NCBI RefSeq assembly: GCF_001639065.2
Contig: NZ_LQXO02000009.1
Coordinates: 248,001 to 312,000, forward strand
DNA: 64,000 nucleotides
DNA from: Vibrio barjaei
GTDB taxonomy: Bacteria; Pseudomonadota; Gammaproteobacteria; Enterobacterales; Vibrionaceae
Reading direction: 5' to 3'
The position numbers were made by a program, and so were the translations under genes. The first letter of the stretch is position 1. The number at the start of each line of letters is the position of its first letter. The notes beneath the pieces were generated by a model. It was not told the DNA's origin. It did no database searches and saw only the letters and a program-made list of their open reading frames with translations. Positions 1 through 8,040 of the stretch are shown here, piece by piece.

Positions 1-776
1 CAATGGATGACTGCGGTTTCTCTGGTGACCATCCATATCTTGGCGAGCAGAAGTTACCTGTACCAGAGCTTCACAATAGCCAAGCAGCAGCAAGTCCAGG
101 CCGTAATGTTGTTATGGACAAGTCTCAATGGGGAGAGGTTGAAGCGTATATTCGTGACATTATCTCAACTTACAATACCGATGAACGCATCGTTATTTGG
201 GATTTATATAACGAGCCAACTAACCGAATGATTTTTACCACCTCTGGTGAGCTTGCTTTCGATGAAGAGATGGAGCGTTATAGTCATGAATTGATGGAAA
301 AAGCATTCCAGTGGGCGCGTGAAGAACAACCCGTTCAACCTTTGACGGTTGGTGCTTGGCACGCTCCGAGTATTCTTGACCTATCTTTGCCTCTCTATGA
401 ACACCCAACAGATCGGAAAGCGATGGAGCTATCTGACATCATCACTTTCCACGCCTATTTGCCTCTTGAACAGTTCAAACAAGCTGTCGAAATCGTTAAA
501 CAACATAACCGACCAATGATGTGTACCGAATGGTTAGCGCGTCACGCTGAGTCACATCTTCTTGAACAGCTGCCAGTGTTTCAGGCGGAACAAATCGGTT
601 GCTATCAATGGGGGCTAGTTAAGGGCAAAACGCAAACACACTTACCATGGCCTGAGATTAAGCGTAGTGATGAGAACTACGCGCAACGCTGGTTCCATGA
701 TCTGCTTAATGATGATGGCACACCCTATGACCCAAAGGAAGTTCACCTAATTCAATCGCTAGCAACATTGGACTGA
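1..776 (+). CDS. GH5-like glycoside hydrolase, C-terminal part (5'-truncated by window)
   Basis: This is the C-terminal ~257 residues of a TIM-barrel glycosidase; the frame is open to the window edge, so the true start lies upstream and the first ATG at 3 is probably internal. The motif WDLYNEP (about residues 66-72) matches the clan GH-A strand-4 signature in which the Glu is the acid/base. MCTEW (about 172-176) is the likely strand-7 motif carrying the nucleophile Glu. FHAYLP and the Trp/Gly-rich tail also fit a cellulase/mannanase-like barrel. No signal peptide can be judged. The substrate is not visible; an intracellular glycosidase acting on a sugar imported by the following symporter is an inference. 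It is followed after 69 bp by that symporter on the same strand. Confidence 0.8.
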   Translation, partial: MDDCGFSGDHPYLGEQKLPVPELHNSQAAASPGRNVVMDKSQWGEVEAYIRDIISTYNTDERIVIWDLYNEPTNRMIFTTSGELAFDEEMERYSHELMEKAFQWAREEQPVQPLTVGAWHAPSILDLSLPLYEHPTDRKAMELSDIITFHAYLPLEQFKQAVEIVKQHNRPMMCTEWLARHAESHLLEQLPVFQAEQIGCYQWGLVKGKTQTHLPWPEIKRSDENYAQRWFHDLLNDDGTPYDPKEVHLIQSLATLD

Positions 777-787
777 GGCTAGTGTTC

Positions 788-816
788 GCCAGTGGCTTAA
801 AGAAGCAACTGGCTTT
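788..816 (+). terminator. Hairpin between glycosidase and symporter (possible attenuator)
   Basis: GCCAGT and GCTT pair with AAGC and ACTGGC around a 4-nt loop with one internal mismatch, followed by TTTACT. The U-tract is weak, so partial attenuation or mRNA end protection is as likely as full termination. Confidence 0.35.
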
Positions 817-845
817 ACTATAATAATTCTGGATGAGTACACATT

Positions 846-2231
846 ATGAATACCCTACAAAACAAACTCTCGAATAAGGAACTGATGTCCTATTTTGGAT
901 ATGGCGTAGGCCAATGCTTTAGCTTTGGTCTCGTGGGTTCCTTTATCCTCTACTTTTATACTGATATTTTGGGCATTTCTCCCATCGCGGCGAGTACCAT
1001 ATTTCTAATCGCTCGAGTGTGGGATGCGGTGAATGACCCTATCATCGCCGGATACATGGATACCTTAGAGTCTCGCTTTGGTAAATTCAGACCCTATATG
1101 TTGTTTACGCCAATACTTATCGTATTGGTGACTATTGCGTCGTTCTACAATATAGATGCCGATACATCTACAAAAGTAATGTACGCCGGTATCACCTATA
1201 TTCTTTGGGGCACGTTATACACTATTTCGGATGTTCCGTTTTGGTCGATGTCTTCTGTTATGACAGATGAACCACAAGAGCGTGCAAAAGCAGCAACATG
1301 CGCAATGCTAGGTGTTAATGCGGGTATTGGTGCAACACTGGTGCTATTTCCTAAACTGAGCGCTTACTTTGCTGACGGCCGCGCGGACCAAGGTTATTTA
1401 CCTGCAGTTATTGTCCTGATGGTGGCGGGTTTGCTGTTCATGTGGAATGGCTTCTATAACACCAAGGAACGAATTTCTACGGCGAGTGAGAAGGTTACAC
1501 TTAAACAGACATTCCAAGCAGTGCGCAAGAATAAACCGTTGTTTTTTATTCTTGCTGCGTTCTTTATGAATGTGTTCTTTAACTTAGTTAATGGCCTGTA
1601 TATTTTCTTCTTCACTTACAACATGGGTGATGCTGGACTAGTCTCACTGATCGGTACGATTACTTTAGTCAGTGCGATTGCCTGCTTAGCGACGCCAGTG
1701 TTAACGAAGCGCTTTAAGAAACGTGATATTTTTATCACGCTATGTGTATTAGAAATTATTGCACGTGTTGGTTTCTACATGACCGGTTACGATAACCCGA
1801 CGGTTGTGATGTCATGGTTAGCCGTGATTACCGCTATCTTTATGATGACTAACCCCCTGATTTCAGCAATGATCGCTGACACCGTAGAGTATTCGTACTA
1901 TCACAGTGGTAAGCGTACAGCGGCAATTACTTTCTCTGGTCAAACGTTTACTGGCAAATTATCTGTAGCGGTTGCTGGTGGGTTAACAGGCCTTATTTTA
2001 GCTTCGATAGGGTATGTACCTAATGCAGAGCAGACAGAGACAGCGCTTGATGGCATGTTCTTCTGTATTGCGTTATTGCCTGCACTAGGGGCGCTGATTC
2101 GAATCTTTATTATGTCGAAGTACACGTTTACGGAAGATCAACATGCGATTCTTCGTGAAAAATTACAGCGTGGTGAGTTTGCTGAAGGCGTTAATGTTGA
2201 AACGGTTAAAGCACAGCAAGTAACAAACTAA
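846..2231 (+). CDS. GPH-family sugar:cation symporter (MelB-like MFS transporter)
   Basis: A 461-residue polytopic membrane protein with about 12 hydrophobic segments. The region RVWDAVNDPIIAGYMD (about residues 57-72) followed by SRFGKFRPYML is the signature of the glycoside-pentoside-hexuronide:cation symporter family, where the Asp residues take part in cation and sugar coupling. Length fits the family (about 450-500). It lies 69 bp downstream of a glycosidase and upstream of a convergent LacI-type repressor, so it probably imports an oligosaccharide or glycoside processed by that enzyme. The sugar cannot be read from sequence. A weak GGATGAG stretch precedes the ATG. Confidence 0.9.
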   Translation: MNTLQNKLSNKELMSYFGYGVGQCFSFGLVGSFILYFYTDILGISPIAASTIFLIARVWDAVNDPIIAGYMDTLESRFGKFRPYMLFTPILIVLVTIASFYNIDADTSTKVMYAGITYILWGTLYTISDVPFWSMSSVMTDEPQERAKAATCAMLGVNAGIGATLVLFPKLSAYFADGRADQGYLPAVIVLMVAGLLFMWNGFYNTKERISTASEKVTLKQTFQAVRKNKPLFFILAAFFMNVFFNLVNGLYIFFFTYNMGDAGLVSLIGTITLVSAIACLATPVLTKRFKKRDIFITLCVLEIIARVGFYMTGYDNPTVVMSWLAVITAIFMMTNPLISAMIADTVEYSYYHSGKRTAAITFSGQTFTGKLSVAVAGGLTGLILASIGYVPNAEQTETALDGMFFCIALLPALGALIRIFIMSKYTFTEDQHAILREKLQRGEFAEGVNVETVKAQQVTN

Positions 2232-2246
2232 CGAGTTGATAAGCAA

Positions 2247-2277
2247 TAAAAAACACGGCAAAAGCCGTGTTTTTTTG
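2247..2277 (+). terminator. Rho-independent terminator, bidirectional
   Basis: Stem AAACACGGC/GCCGTGTTT with a 4-nt loop, flanked by an A-tract on the left and a T-tract on the right. It sits between the convergent symporter and LacI-type gene, so it can serve both. Confidence 0.85.
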
Positions 2278-2296
2278 TTTATGCATTGGAATCAAA

Positions 2297-3298
2297 TTAG
2301 TTCTTACGAGCTACAGATGCTCGCTGTACCAATGTTGGTGAGTAAATCATTGGGTCGGTTTCAACCGATTCACTTTTTGATAATGCCAAAGCGATTTGCG
2401 CTGCTTTTTCGGCCATCATTTGAATTGGGTAGCGGATCGTGGTGAGTTTTGGGTGAAGGTATTTGGCAATCAAACCATCATCAAAGCCGATAATGGACAT
2501 TTGATTTGGCAAGGCATATTGGTTTTCTTCAAGCACTGATAGAGAACCCGCTGCCATATTATCGTTGTAAGCCACCACAGCAGTAATTGGCAGTGATTTG
2601 GTTAGTAGATTGGTCATGGCGATTTCGCCGCCATCACTGTCTGGAGAGCCGTATTCAATATAGCTGGCGGACAGCTTTATATTATTGGCCTTAAGGGCAT
2701 CTCGATAGCCTTCTAGTCGCTGATCTACGTCTTCGATATTGTGTGAAGATGCCACACAAGCAATGTTGGTATGTCCATTACGAATGAGATGCTCGGTCGC
2801 GATATAGGCTCCTTTATAGTTATCTAGCGAGATACAACGGCCAGGGAGTTGGGGGATGTCGCGATTAATGTAGACCAAGCCTTTTACTTCTTCAGCGTAT
2901 TGAATGAGCTCTTCATCAGACAATGCTTTGGAATGTATAACTAAGGCATCACAGCGGCTGTTGATGAGCAGTTCAATTGCTTTACGCTCTTCTTCAGCAT
3001 CGTGATAGCCATTGCCCACTAAGATATGTTTTCCATGTTGGTGTGCAACTTTGTCTACGGCTTTCACCATGGTGCCAAAGAATGGGTCAGACACATCACT
3101 TACCAAAACACCTACAGTATTGGTACTTTGACTGACTAAAGCTCTAGCGTTTGCATTTGGGCGGTAGCCTAACTTTTTCATTGCGCTGGTGACGGATTCT
3201 ATTGATGCCGCGCTTGCTTTTGGGGACTTGTTGATTACCCGGGAAACCGTTGCTACTGAAACGCCAGCTTCCTTTGCTACGTCTTTAATCGTTGCCAT
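2297..3298 (-). CDS. GalR-like LacI-family transcriptional repressor
   Basis: A 333-residue LacI-family regulator. Residues 1-60 form the HTH and hinge (IKDVAKEAGVSVATVSRVIN, then RPNANARAL), followed by a periplasmic-binding-like effector domain (GVLVSDVSDPFFG; VVAYNDNMAAG; IIGFDD). The sequence resembles E. coli GalR along its whole length, including SPKAS after the HTH and the GNGYH segment. No gal genes lie nearby. The neighbours are a glycosidase and a GPH symporter transcribed toward it, so it more likely controls that locus or is a GalR paralogue. A LacI-type palindrome lies upstream at 3422-3436. Family assignment is secure; effector sugar and targets are inference. Confidence 0.9.
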   Translation of the reverse strand: MATIKDVAKEAGVSVATVSRVINKSPKASAASIESVTSAMKKLGYRPNANARALVSQSTNTVGVLVSDVSDPFFGTMVKAVDKVAHQHGKHILVGNGYHDAEEERKAIELLINSRCDALVIHSKALSDEELIQYAEEVKGLVYINRDIPQLPGRCISLDNYKGAYIATEHLIRNGHTNIACVASSHNIEDVDQRLEGYRDALKANNIKLSASYIEYGSPDSDGGEIAMTNLLTKSLPITAVVAYNDNMAAGSLSVLEENQYALPNQMSIIGFDDGLIAKYLHPKLTTIRYPIQMMAEKAAQIALALSKSESVETDPMIYSPTLVQRASVARKN

Positions 3299-3421
3299 TT
3301 GAAACCTCTCATTCGATATGACTTCATTAGACTCCTATCGTGTAAATATCGCAATGTAAGTTTCACAAAGTTAGACATTTTGTGATGTGTAACGCCTTGT
3401 AGATATTGAACTTGATGCCAA

Positions 3422-3436
3422 TGTAAACGTTTCGCA
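3422..3436. promoter_or_regulatory. LacI/GalR-type operator-like palindrome
   Basis: The core AAACGTTT sits in TGTAAACGTTTCGCA, close to the GTGTAANCGNTTNCAC form bound by GalR-type repressors. It lies about 124 bp upstream of the GalR-like gene, so autoregulation is plausible. Confidence 0.5.
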
Positions 3437-3466
3437 CTTTGAGGGAGTTATATATCGTTCTAGAAC

Positions 3467-3493
3467 AAAAAAGCCCCGAGTCGGGGCTTTAAA
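3467..3493 (-). terminator. Rho-independent terminator of the PTS EIIABC gene
   Basis: GC-rich stem AAAGCCCC/GGGGCTTT with a tight loop; read on the minus strand it is followed by a run of Ts. It lies about 35 bp past the EIIABC stop codon. Confidence 0.85.
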
Positions 3494-3526
3494 GATAGGC
3501 GCAGGGGGCACCTTTAGGAGCTCGGG

Positions 3527-5419
3527 TTATGCAACAGCCATTTCTGCTTTTGCTGCACGCATTTTTTTCAAGCTGATACAAACTAGTGCTGTCACAACCG
3601 TACCTGCTGCCATACAAACTAGAGCAAGTAGAGGTTTGTTCATTGCGCCAAGTAGAGCCACAACTGGACCACCGTGTGCCACGCTGTTAGTGATACCGAA
3701 TGAGAACGCCATGACTGCCGCAACCATTGAACCAACGACGTTTGCAGGAATTACTGACATTGGGTCTTGTGCAGCAAATGGGATAGCACCTTCGGAGATA
3801 CCAACTAGACCCATTGCACCTGCAGCTTTACCAGCTTCAAGTTCAGACTCTTCGAACAGGTTGAACTTACGGCCTAGCACAGTCGCTAGTCCCATACCGA
3901 GTGGTGCAACTGGGATAGCACATGCCATAGCACCCATGAATTGAGTTTGACCACTTGCAATCATGCCAACAGAGAATAGGAACGCTACTTTGTTGAATGG
4001 ACCACCCATATCAAAGCCAGCCATGCCACCCAGTACGATACCGAGAAGAATAACGCTACCTGTACTCATGCTGATAAGCATCGCATTCAAGCTGTCCATA
4101 AGGCTTGCAATTGGCGCGCCGATTACGAAGATGAACAGTGCTGAGATGAAGAGAGAGCCAGTAATAGGTGCAATCATAATCGGCACAAGTGGTTGAATAA
4201 ACTTGTGATAGTTACGAGTGACAACCCATTTGACGAAGTAACCGACAAGTAGACCAGCAACGATAGCGCCGATAAAGCCTGTACCTGCCTCAGCACCATA
4301 GAATGAACCGTTGTTTGCAATCCAGCCACCAATCAAGCCAGGGGCAAGTCCAGGGCGGTCGGCAATAGCGTAAGCAATATAACCGGATAGAACAGGAATC
4401 ATTAGAGTGAACGCGACGACACCAACATCCAGTACTTTCTGCCACATGCTACCTTCAGGGATAGCCATGCCAGCTTCGCTAGGTTGACCACCCACCGCAA
4501 GAGCCAAAGCAATCAAGAGACCACCAGTTACAACAAACGGGATCATGTGCGATACGCCGTTCATCAAGTAACGGTATAAGTCAGAACGCTTCGAAGAGTT
4601 GTCTTCCGATTTAGCGGCTTTAGCATCAGCAACAAATTCAGGCGCTTCAAGCGCTTGGTTGATAACAGCTTTTGCATCGCTGATAGGGGCTTTAACGCCA
4701 GTTTCGATCAGTTTTTTACCCGCGAAGCGATTCATATCCACTTGCTTGTCTGATGCGACGATGATGGCATCAGCGCGAGCAATTTCATCGGCACTTGGTG
4801 AATTTTTTACGCCGATTGAGCCATTAGTTTCTACCTTGATTTGATAACCAAGCTCGGCTGCGCCTTTTTCTAATGCTTCTGCTGCAAGGTAAGTATGTGC
4901 GACGCCCGTTGGGCAGCCTGTTACGCCGATAAGAAAGCCTTTGTTTGCTTCCAGCTGATTAGCTGGTGCTTCAGATTTAGCCAGCAGCAACTCTAACGCT
5001 TGCTGCTCTGTTTCTGCCTTTAGGAAATTCTCAATAAAACCATCTTCAATCAGTTTGGAAGATAATTCAGCAAGCACTTCAATATGATGATCAGAGCCGC
5101 CATCTGGAGAGGCGATCATGAAAAAGAGTTTTGACGGTTGACCATCTTCAGCGCCGTAGTCGATCCCAGATTGACTCACACCAATCGCAACGGCTGGTTC
5201 AACAACCGCCTTACTTTTCGCGTGCGGTAGCGCAACACCATCTTCAAATCCGGTATTGCCAATTTCTTCACGAGCATAGATATCGGTTAGGAATTGTGCT
5301 TTATCGCTAATTCTGCCTTGAGCATGGAGCAACTGCGCCATTTCTGCGAATACTTCGTCCTTGCTCGTTGCTTTTAGATTTAGGCAGATCAGTTTTTCAT
5401 TAATGAGATCCGTAATCAT
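3527..5419 (-). CDS. PTS fructose/mannose-type permease EIIABC
   Basis: A 630-residue fructose-family PTS permease in A-B-C order. EIIA (about 1-145) has phospho-His66 in VALPHAKSK. EIIB (about 160-260) has phospho-Cys169 in GVTGCPTGVAHTY. EIIC (about 280-620) is polytopic, with an SEGAIPFAA segment in the conserved substrate loop. It takes phosphate from HPr and imports a hexose as its phosphate. I place the start at 5419 (MITDLINEKL) because AGGA sits 8 nt upstream; an in-frame ATG at 5473 adds 18 unlikely residues. It is divergent from an AraC regulator. From memory, V. cholerae has a similar cluster (VC1823-VC1826) whose EIIABC takes up mannose, so mannose or fructose are candidates. No manA or fruK lies adjacent. 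Confidence 0.9.
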   Translation of the reverse strand: MITDLINEKLICLNLKATSKDEVFAEMAQLLHAQGRISDKAQFLTDIYAREEIGNTGFEDGVALPHAKSKAVVEPAVAIGVSQSGIDYGAEDGQPSKLFFMIASPDGGSDHHIEVLAELSSKLIEDGFIENFLKAETEQQALELLLAKSEAPANQLEANKGFLIGVTGCPTGVAHTYLAAEALEKGAAELGYQIKVETNGSIGVKNSPSADEIARADAIIVASDKQVDMNRFAGKKLIETGVKAPISDAKAVINQALEAPEFVADAKAAKSEDNSSKRSDLYRYLMNGVSHMIPFVVTGGLLIALALAVGGQPSEAGMAIPEGSMWQKVLDVGVVAFTLMIPVLSGYIAYAIADRPGLAPGLIGGWIANNGSFYGAEAGTGFIGAIVAGLLVGYFVKWVVTRNYHKFIQPLVPIMIAPITGSLFISALFIFVIGAPIASLMDSLNAMLISMSTGSVILLGIVLGGMAGFDMGGPFNKVAFLFSVGMIASGQTQFMGAMACAIPVAPLGMGLATVLGRKFNLFEESELEAGKAAGAMGLVGISEGAIPFAAQDPMSVIPANVVGSMVAAVMAFSFGITNSVAHGGPVVALLGAMNKPLLALVCMAAGTVVTALVCISLKKMRAAKAEMAVA

Positions 5420-5850
5420 AATGATTGTCCTATTGACCATTGTAGGTGGAGGTTGGACTACACGATTTCTCATTTACAACATATTGGCATCCCAAGTAGT
5501 GGGGTGACCGATTCGCTGAGAAGTGATGTAGTCATTCGATAGGGTAATTATCGGTGGGTTTGGCAAGAAATTTTAGAGCACCATAAAGGCTTTTACTGGA
5601 TTATTGTACCTATGGAATTTTAATGTGAACTGGCTCAATATTTTATATAACCCATTTTTGGTAAGTGATATGTAATAATTTTTTTATTTATCAGTCGCTT
5701 ATTTATTTGTTTCTACTTGTTATTATTGTCGCAATTGTCATTATGTTAGACTTGGCTAGAGCTTTGTAACCTCATAAATGACACGGAAATGCATGATGCA
5801 GCTCACGAAAAGAGCTCATATTTCTATTTGGTCGCTGGAGAAACTCGCCA
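5420..5850. promoter_or_regulatory. Divergent control region of the PTS EIIABC and AraC-type genes
   Basis: About 430 bp of AT-rich non-coding DNA between the two divergent genes, where both promoters and the AraC-type binding sites must lie. A CRP-like sequence, CATGA-N6-TCACG, is at 5792-5807 (7 of 10 conserved positions), close to the AraC-type start. I see no repeated AraC half-site strong enough to name. Confidence 0.4.
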
Positions 5851-6681
5851 ATGTTCCACAATTTAATTGAAACGTTAATTGCTGAAAGGGAGCATTTCAA
5901 CCGAATCTGGTTTGCTGCCGATCAGCTCACGCCACCACCGTTTAGCTATCAAGTTAATTTCCCAAGGCTTGAGTTAGTAATTAGTGGAGAGTATGAGAAT
6001 GAACTTGAAGATCCTGAACAGGGTATATCCTCAATCAAGGTATTATCGGGTGATGCGTTGTACATTCCTCCGAACTGTTGGAACAAACCAAATTGGCAAG
6101 GGGACTGCTCAGTATTAAGTTTGCTGTTTGGGAAGCGCCAACTAGGCTTTAGCTTGGTGAGTAAGAGACAGGGTGAAACAGGGTTTTACGATATCCAGAA
6201 GCACAGTGTGCAAACACGTACGGGTCATGCCATTGACCATATTCTCGAGGCGCTTAATGCGATAGCAAGAGAGCCGAAAAAGTCCCCAATGGATGAGCAC
6301 TTGCTCATGGCGTTACTTTCCTATAGTCAGTCTATGGTGTCAGAACCATCAGATAATTTACGAAGTGGCGACCTGTATCAGGGTATCTGTATTTACATTC
6401 AGGAGAATTTCCACCGCACTATTACTCGCAGTAGTATTGCTAAGCGATTTCATATTAGTCCTAATCACCTATCGAGACTGTTCCGCCAGCAAGGGCACAT
6501 GACTTTAGCGGACTACATCACGTGGGTGAGAATGGAACGCGCGAAGTTTATGCTGAAAAAATACGACTTTAAGCTGCAGGAAGTGGCAACACGCTGTGGC
6601 TACCAAGATGTGAATTACTTTTTTAGAGTATTTAAGTCAAGAACAGGGCAAACGCCAAGCGAGTACCGGCAGGTATTATAA
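5851..6681 (+). CDS. AraC-family transcriptional regulator of the PTS locus
   Basis: A 276-residue regulator with a cupin-like N-terminal domain (about 25-105; PPNCWNKPNW in the sugar-binding-type barrel) and a C-terminal AraC/XylS double HTH (about 175-276). The second HTH has the conserved core LQEVATRCGYQDVNYFFRVF ending in GQTPSEYR. It starts 431 bp from the divergent EIIABC gene and its stop overlaps by 6 bp the stop of the convergent EIIA-like gene. The layout suggests it activates the EIIABC gene in response to the sugar; the V. cholerae equivalent at this position is, from memory, an activator of mannose PTS expression. Confidence 0.9.
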   Translation: MFHNLIETLIAEREHFNRIWFAADQLTPPPFSYQVNFPRLELVISGEYENELEDPEQGISSIKVLSGDALYIPPNCWNKPNWQGDCSVLSLLFGKRQLGFSLVSKRQGETGFYDIQKHSVQTRTGHAIDHILEALNAIAREPKKSPMDEHLLMALLSYSQSMVSEPSDNLRSGDLYQGICIYIQENFHRTITRSSIAKRFHISPNHLSRLFRQQGHMTLADYITWVRMERAKFMLKKYDFKLQEVATRCGYQDVNYFFRVFKSRTGQTPSEYRQVL

Positions 6682-7470
6682 GGCATTTGCCCGTTGACCT
6701 TTGACCAGCTGATGAATCAATATCGCTTTGATTGCTTCTGGCTCTCTACTGGTGGTCAGCAGGTGACAAAACTCCTCATCCAATAGCGATTTGGTGAGGT
6801 GAGTAAAACTCACTAATAGCGAGCGCTCCGGAGGAGAGGGGAGTATTAGTGCGATAACCAGAGTAACAGGTCCTAGTTTAGGTGCTTGCCAATCGACAGG
6901 GTTCTCACACTTAATGACGGTTAGCGATGCTTTATCTACGTCACTAGTGAGTATGTGTGGTAATGCGATCATTTTACCCGTTGCAGTTGACGAATACTGT
7001 TCTCGTTTCAGTAAGTTCTGTGTCATCTCTGCGGTGTTAACTTGGGCCGTCAGATTAGCGACTTGCTCCAGAATAGTGGTTTTATCGTTGCTGCTGTCAC
7101 GAGCAAAATGATAGTCGATTTCAAATGGTAACCGGAAGGTGCTTAATCCTCTCAATAACGATAGATTGGCGTGCTTATTGGAGCGATGAGCCGTATTCAC
7201 CAACATAAAGTGTTCAGCAATAAAGTCCATCAAGACCATACAAGCAAGCTCAGCATCTGATCCTTCAATGTGCAGTTGGCAAAGGTCATCTTGTTTACCG
7301 GCTAATGAAAGAATACGCAGTGGATGCTCTATATTAGCACTATCCCAGCAGGTTAAATTACGCAGAATCACCACTGAGCGAAACATGTTACTCAGTGTTT
7401 TTAATCGATTGATTTTCCAACCAGAAAACCCATCTTCCGGTAGGACAAAGGTGATTCTACGTTCTATCAA
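6676..7470 (-). CDS. Degenerate HPr-like domain fused to a PTS EIIA(fructose/Ntr-type) domain
   Basis: A 264-residue soluble protein. The C-terminal half (about 125-260) is an EIIA type-2 domain, with candidate phospho-His172 in MIALPHILT. The first ~90 residues look like an HPr fold: a start like RRITFVLPEDG, a loop where HPr has GLHTRPA, and an ending like HIEGSDAELACMVLMDFIAEHF. The active His of HPr is replaced (GFSGWKI) and the regulatory Ser46 region is not recognisable, so this domain should be unable to carry phosphate. It is followed upstream by an orphan EIIB gene only 2 bp away, probably one operon. A regulatory PTS role is inferred; EIIA membership is fairly clear, the HPr reading less so. 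Confidence 0.75.
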   Translation of the reverse strand: MIERRITFVLPEDGFSGWKINRLKTLSNMFRSVVILRNLTCWDSANIEHPLRILSLAGKQDDLCQLHIEGSDAELACMVLMDFIAEHFMLVNTAHRSNKHANLSLLRGLSTFRLPFEIDYHFARDSSNDKTTILEQVANLTAQVNTAEMTQNLLKREQYSSTATGKMIALPHILTSDVDKASLTVIKCENPVDWQAPKLGPVTLVIALILPSPPERSLLVSFTHLTKSLLDEEFCHLLTTSREPEAIKAILIHQLVKGQRANAL

Positions 7471-7472
7471 GG

Positions 7473-7784
7473 TTAACCTCTAACAAGCCCTATGCAACGC
7501 TGCACAACCGAATCAACATCAGTTAGAACCTCTTCGATTGTGACGCAGTGTATTTTACTACCCGTAAATCGAGCTCGGTGCTCAACTTCAATATCGGAAG
7601 CAATGAGGACAAGATCGGCGTTAGCGATATCTTGGGTGCTCAGTTGTCCTTCAATACCCATTGCACCTTGAGTCTCTACTTTGATGCCTATATTTTCTTT
7701 TTGAGCCGCTTTTCGAATAGCGTCAGCTGCCATATACGTATGAGCAATACCAGTTGGGCAAGCCGTGACCGCAACCATTTTCAT
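7473..7784 (-). CDS. Stand-alone PTS fructose-type EIIB
   Basis: A 103-residue protein equal to one EIIB(Fru) domain. Phospho-Cys9 is in VTACPTGIAHTYMAADA, and the conserved KVETQG segment follows about 25 residues later. It has no EIIC of its own; the nearest membrane EIIC is in the EIIABC gene 2 kb away. It is 2 bp upstream of the HPr-EIIA-like gene, so the two are probably translated together. It could supply phosphate to the nearby EIIC or work with an EIIC encoded elsewhere. Confidence 0.9.
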   Translation of the reverse strand: MKMVAVTACPTGIAHTYMAADAIRKAAQKENIGIKVETQGAMGIEGQLSTQDIANADLVLIASDIEVEHRARFTGSKIHCVTIEEVLTDVDSVVQRCIGLVRG

Positions 7785-7996
7785 TGTCTATTCTCTATAT
7801 TATCAACCAGAATAAAGTGAGCGTTAGAGTACTAATTTGTCATTGATTCGTATAGCAAAGAGATCAAATTTCGGATGATTTAAATTGAACCTATATGAGT
7901 CATAATGACTTGTATTTTATCTATGTCCATTTGACTTTATTTTAAGTAATTTGGACTCGTGGTGCCCGAAATATGGGGCCTTTGTTACTTGGTATG

Positions 7997-8016
7997 ATTT
8001 GTGCACTTACACAAAT
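7997..8016. promoter_or_regulatory. Perfect inverted repeat upstream of nnrS
   Basis: ATTTGTG and CACAAAT flank a 6-bp spacer (20 bp in all), ending 24 bp before the nnrS ATG. This is a typical operator geometry. It does not match CRP spacing (TGTGA-N6-TCACA) or the FNR core (TTGAT-N4-ATCAA), and I do not recognise the regulator. Confidence 0.45.
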
Positions 8017-8040
8017 GTATGTCATTTTAAGTGAGTCGTT

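Noticed and set aside
7..231. Second open frame at the window start
   Set aside because: It overlaps the glycosidase in another frame; the WDLYNEP motif supports the glycosidase frame.
3422..3436. Cra/FruR site for the PTS EIIABC gene
   Set aside because: It lies beyond the 3' end of that gene, on the promoter side of the GalR-like gene, and fits a GalR-type core better.
7997..8016. CRP site upstream of nnrS
   Set aside because: The TGTG and CACA halves are 6 bp apart, while CRP needs 8 between these tetramers.
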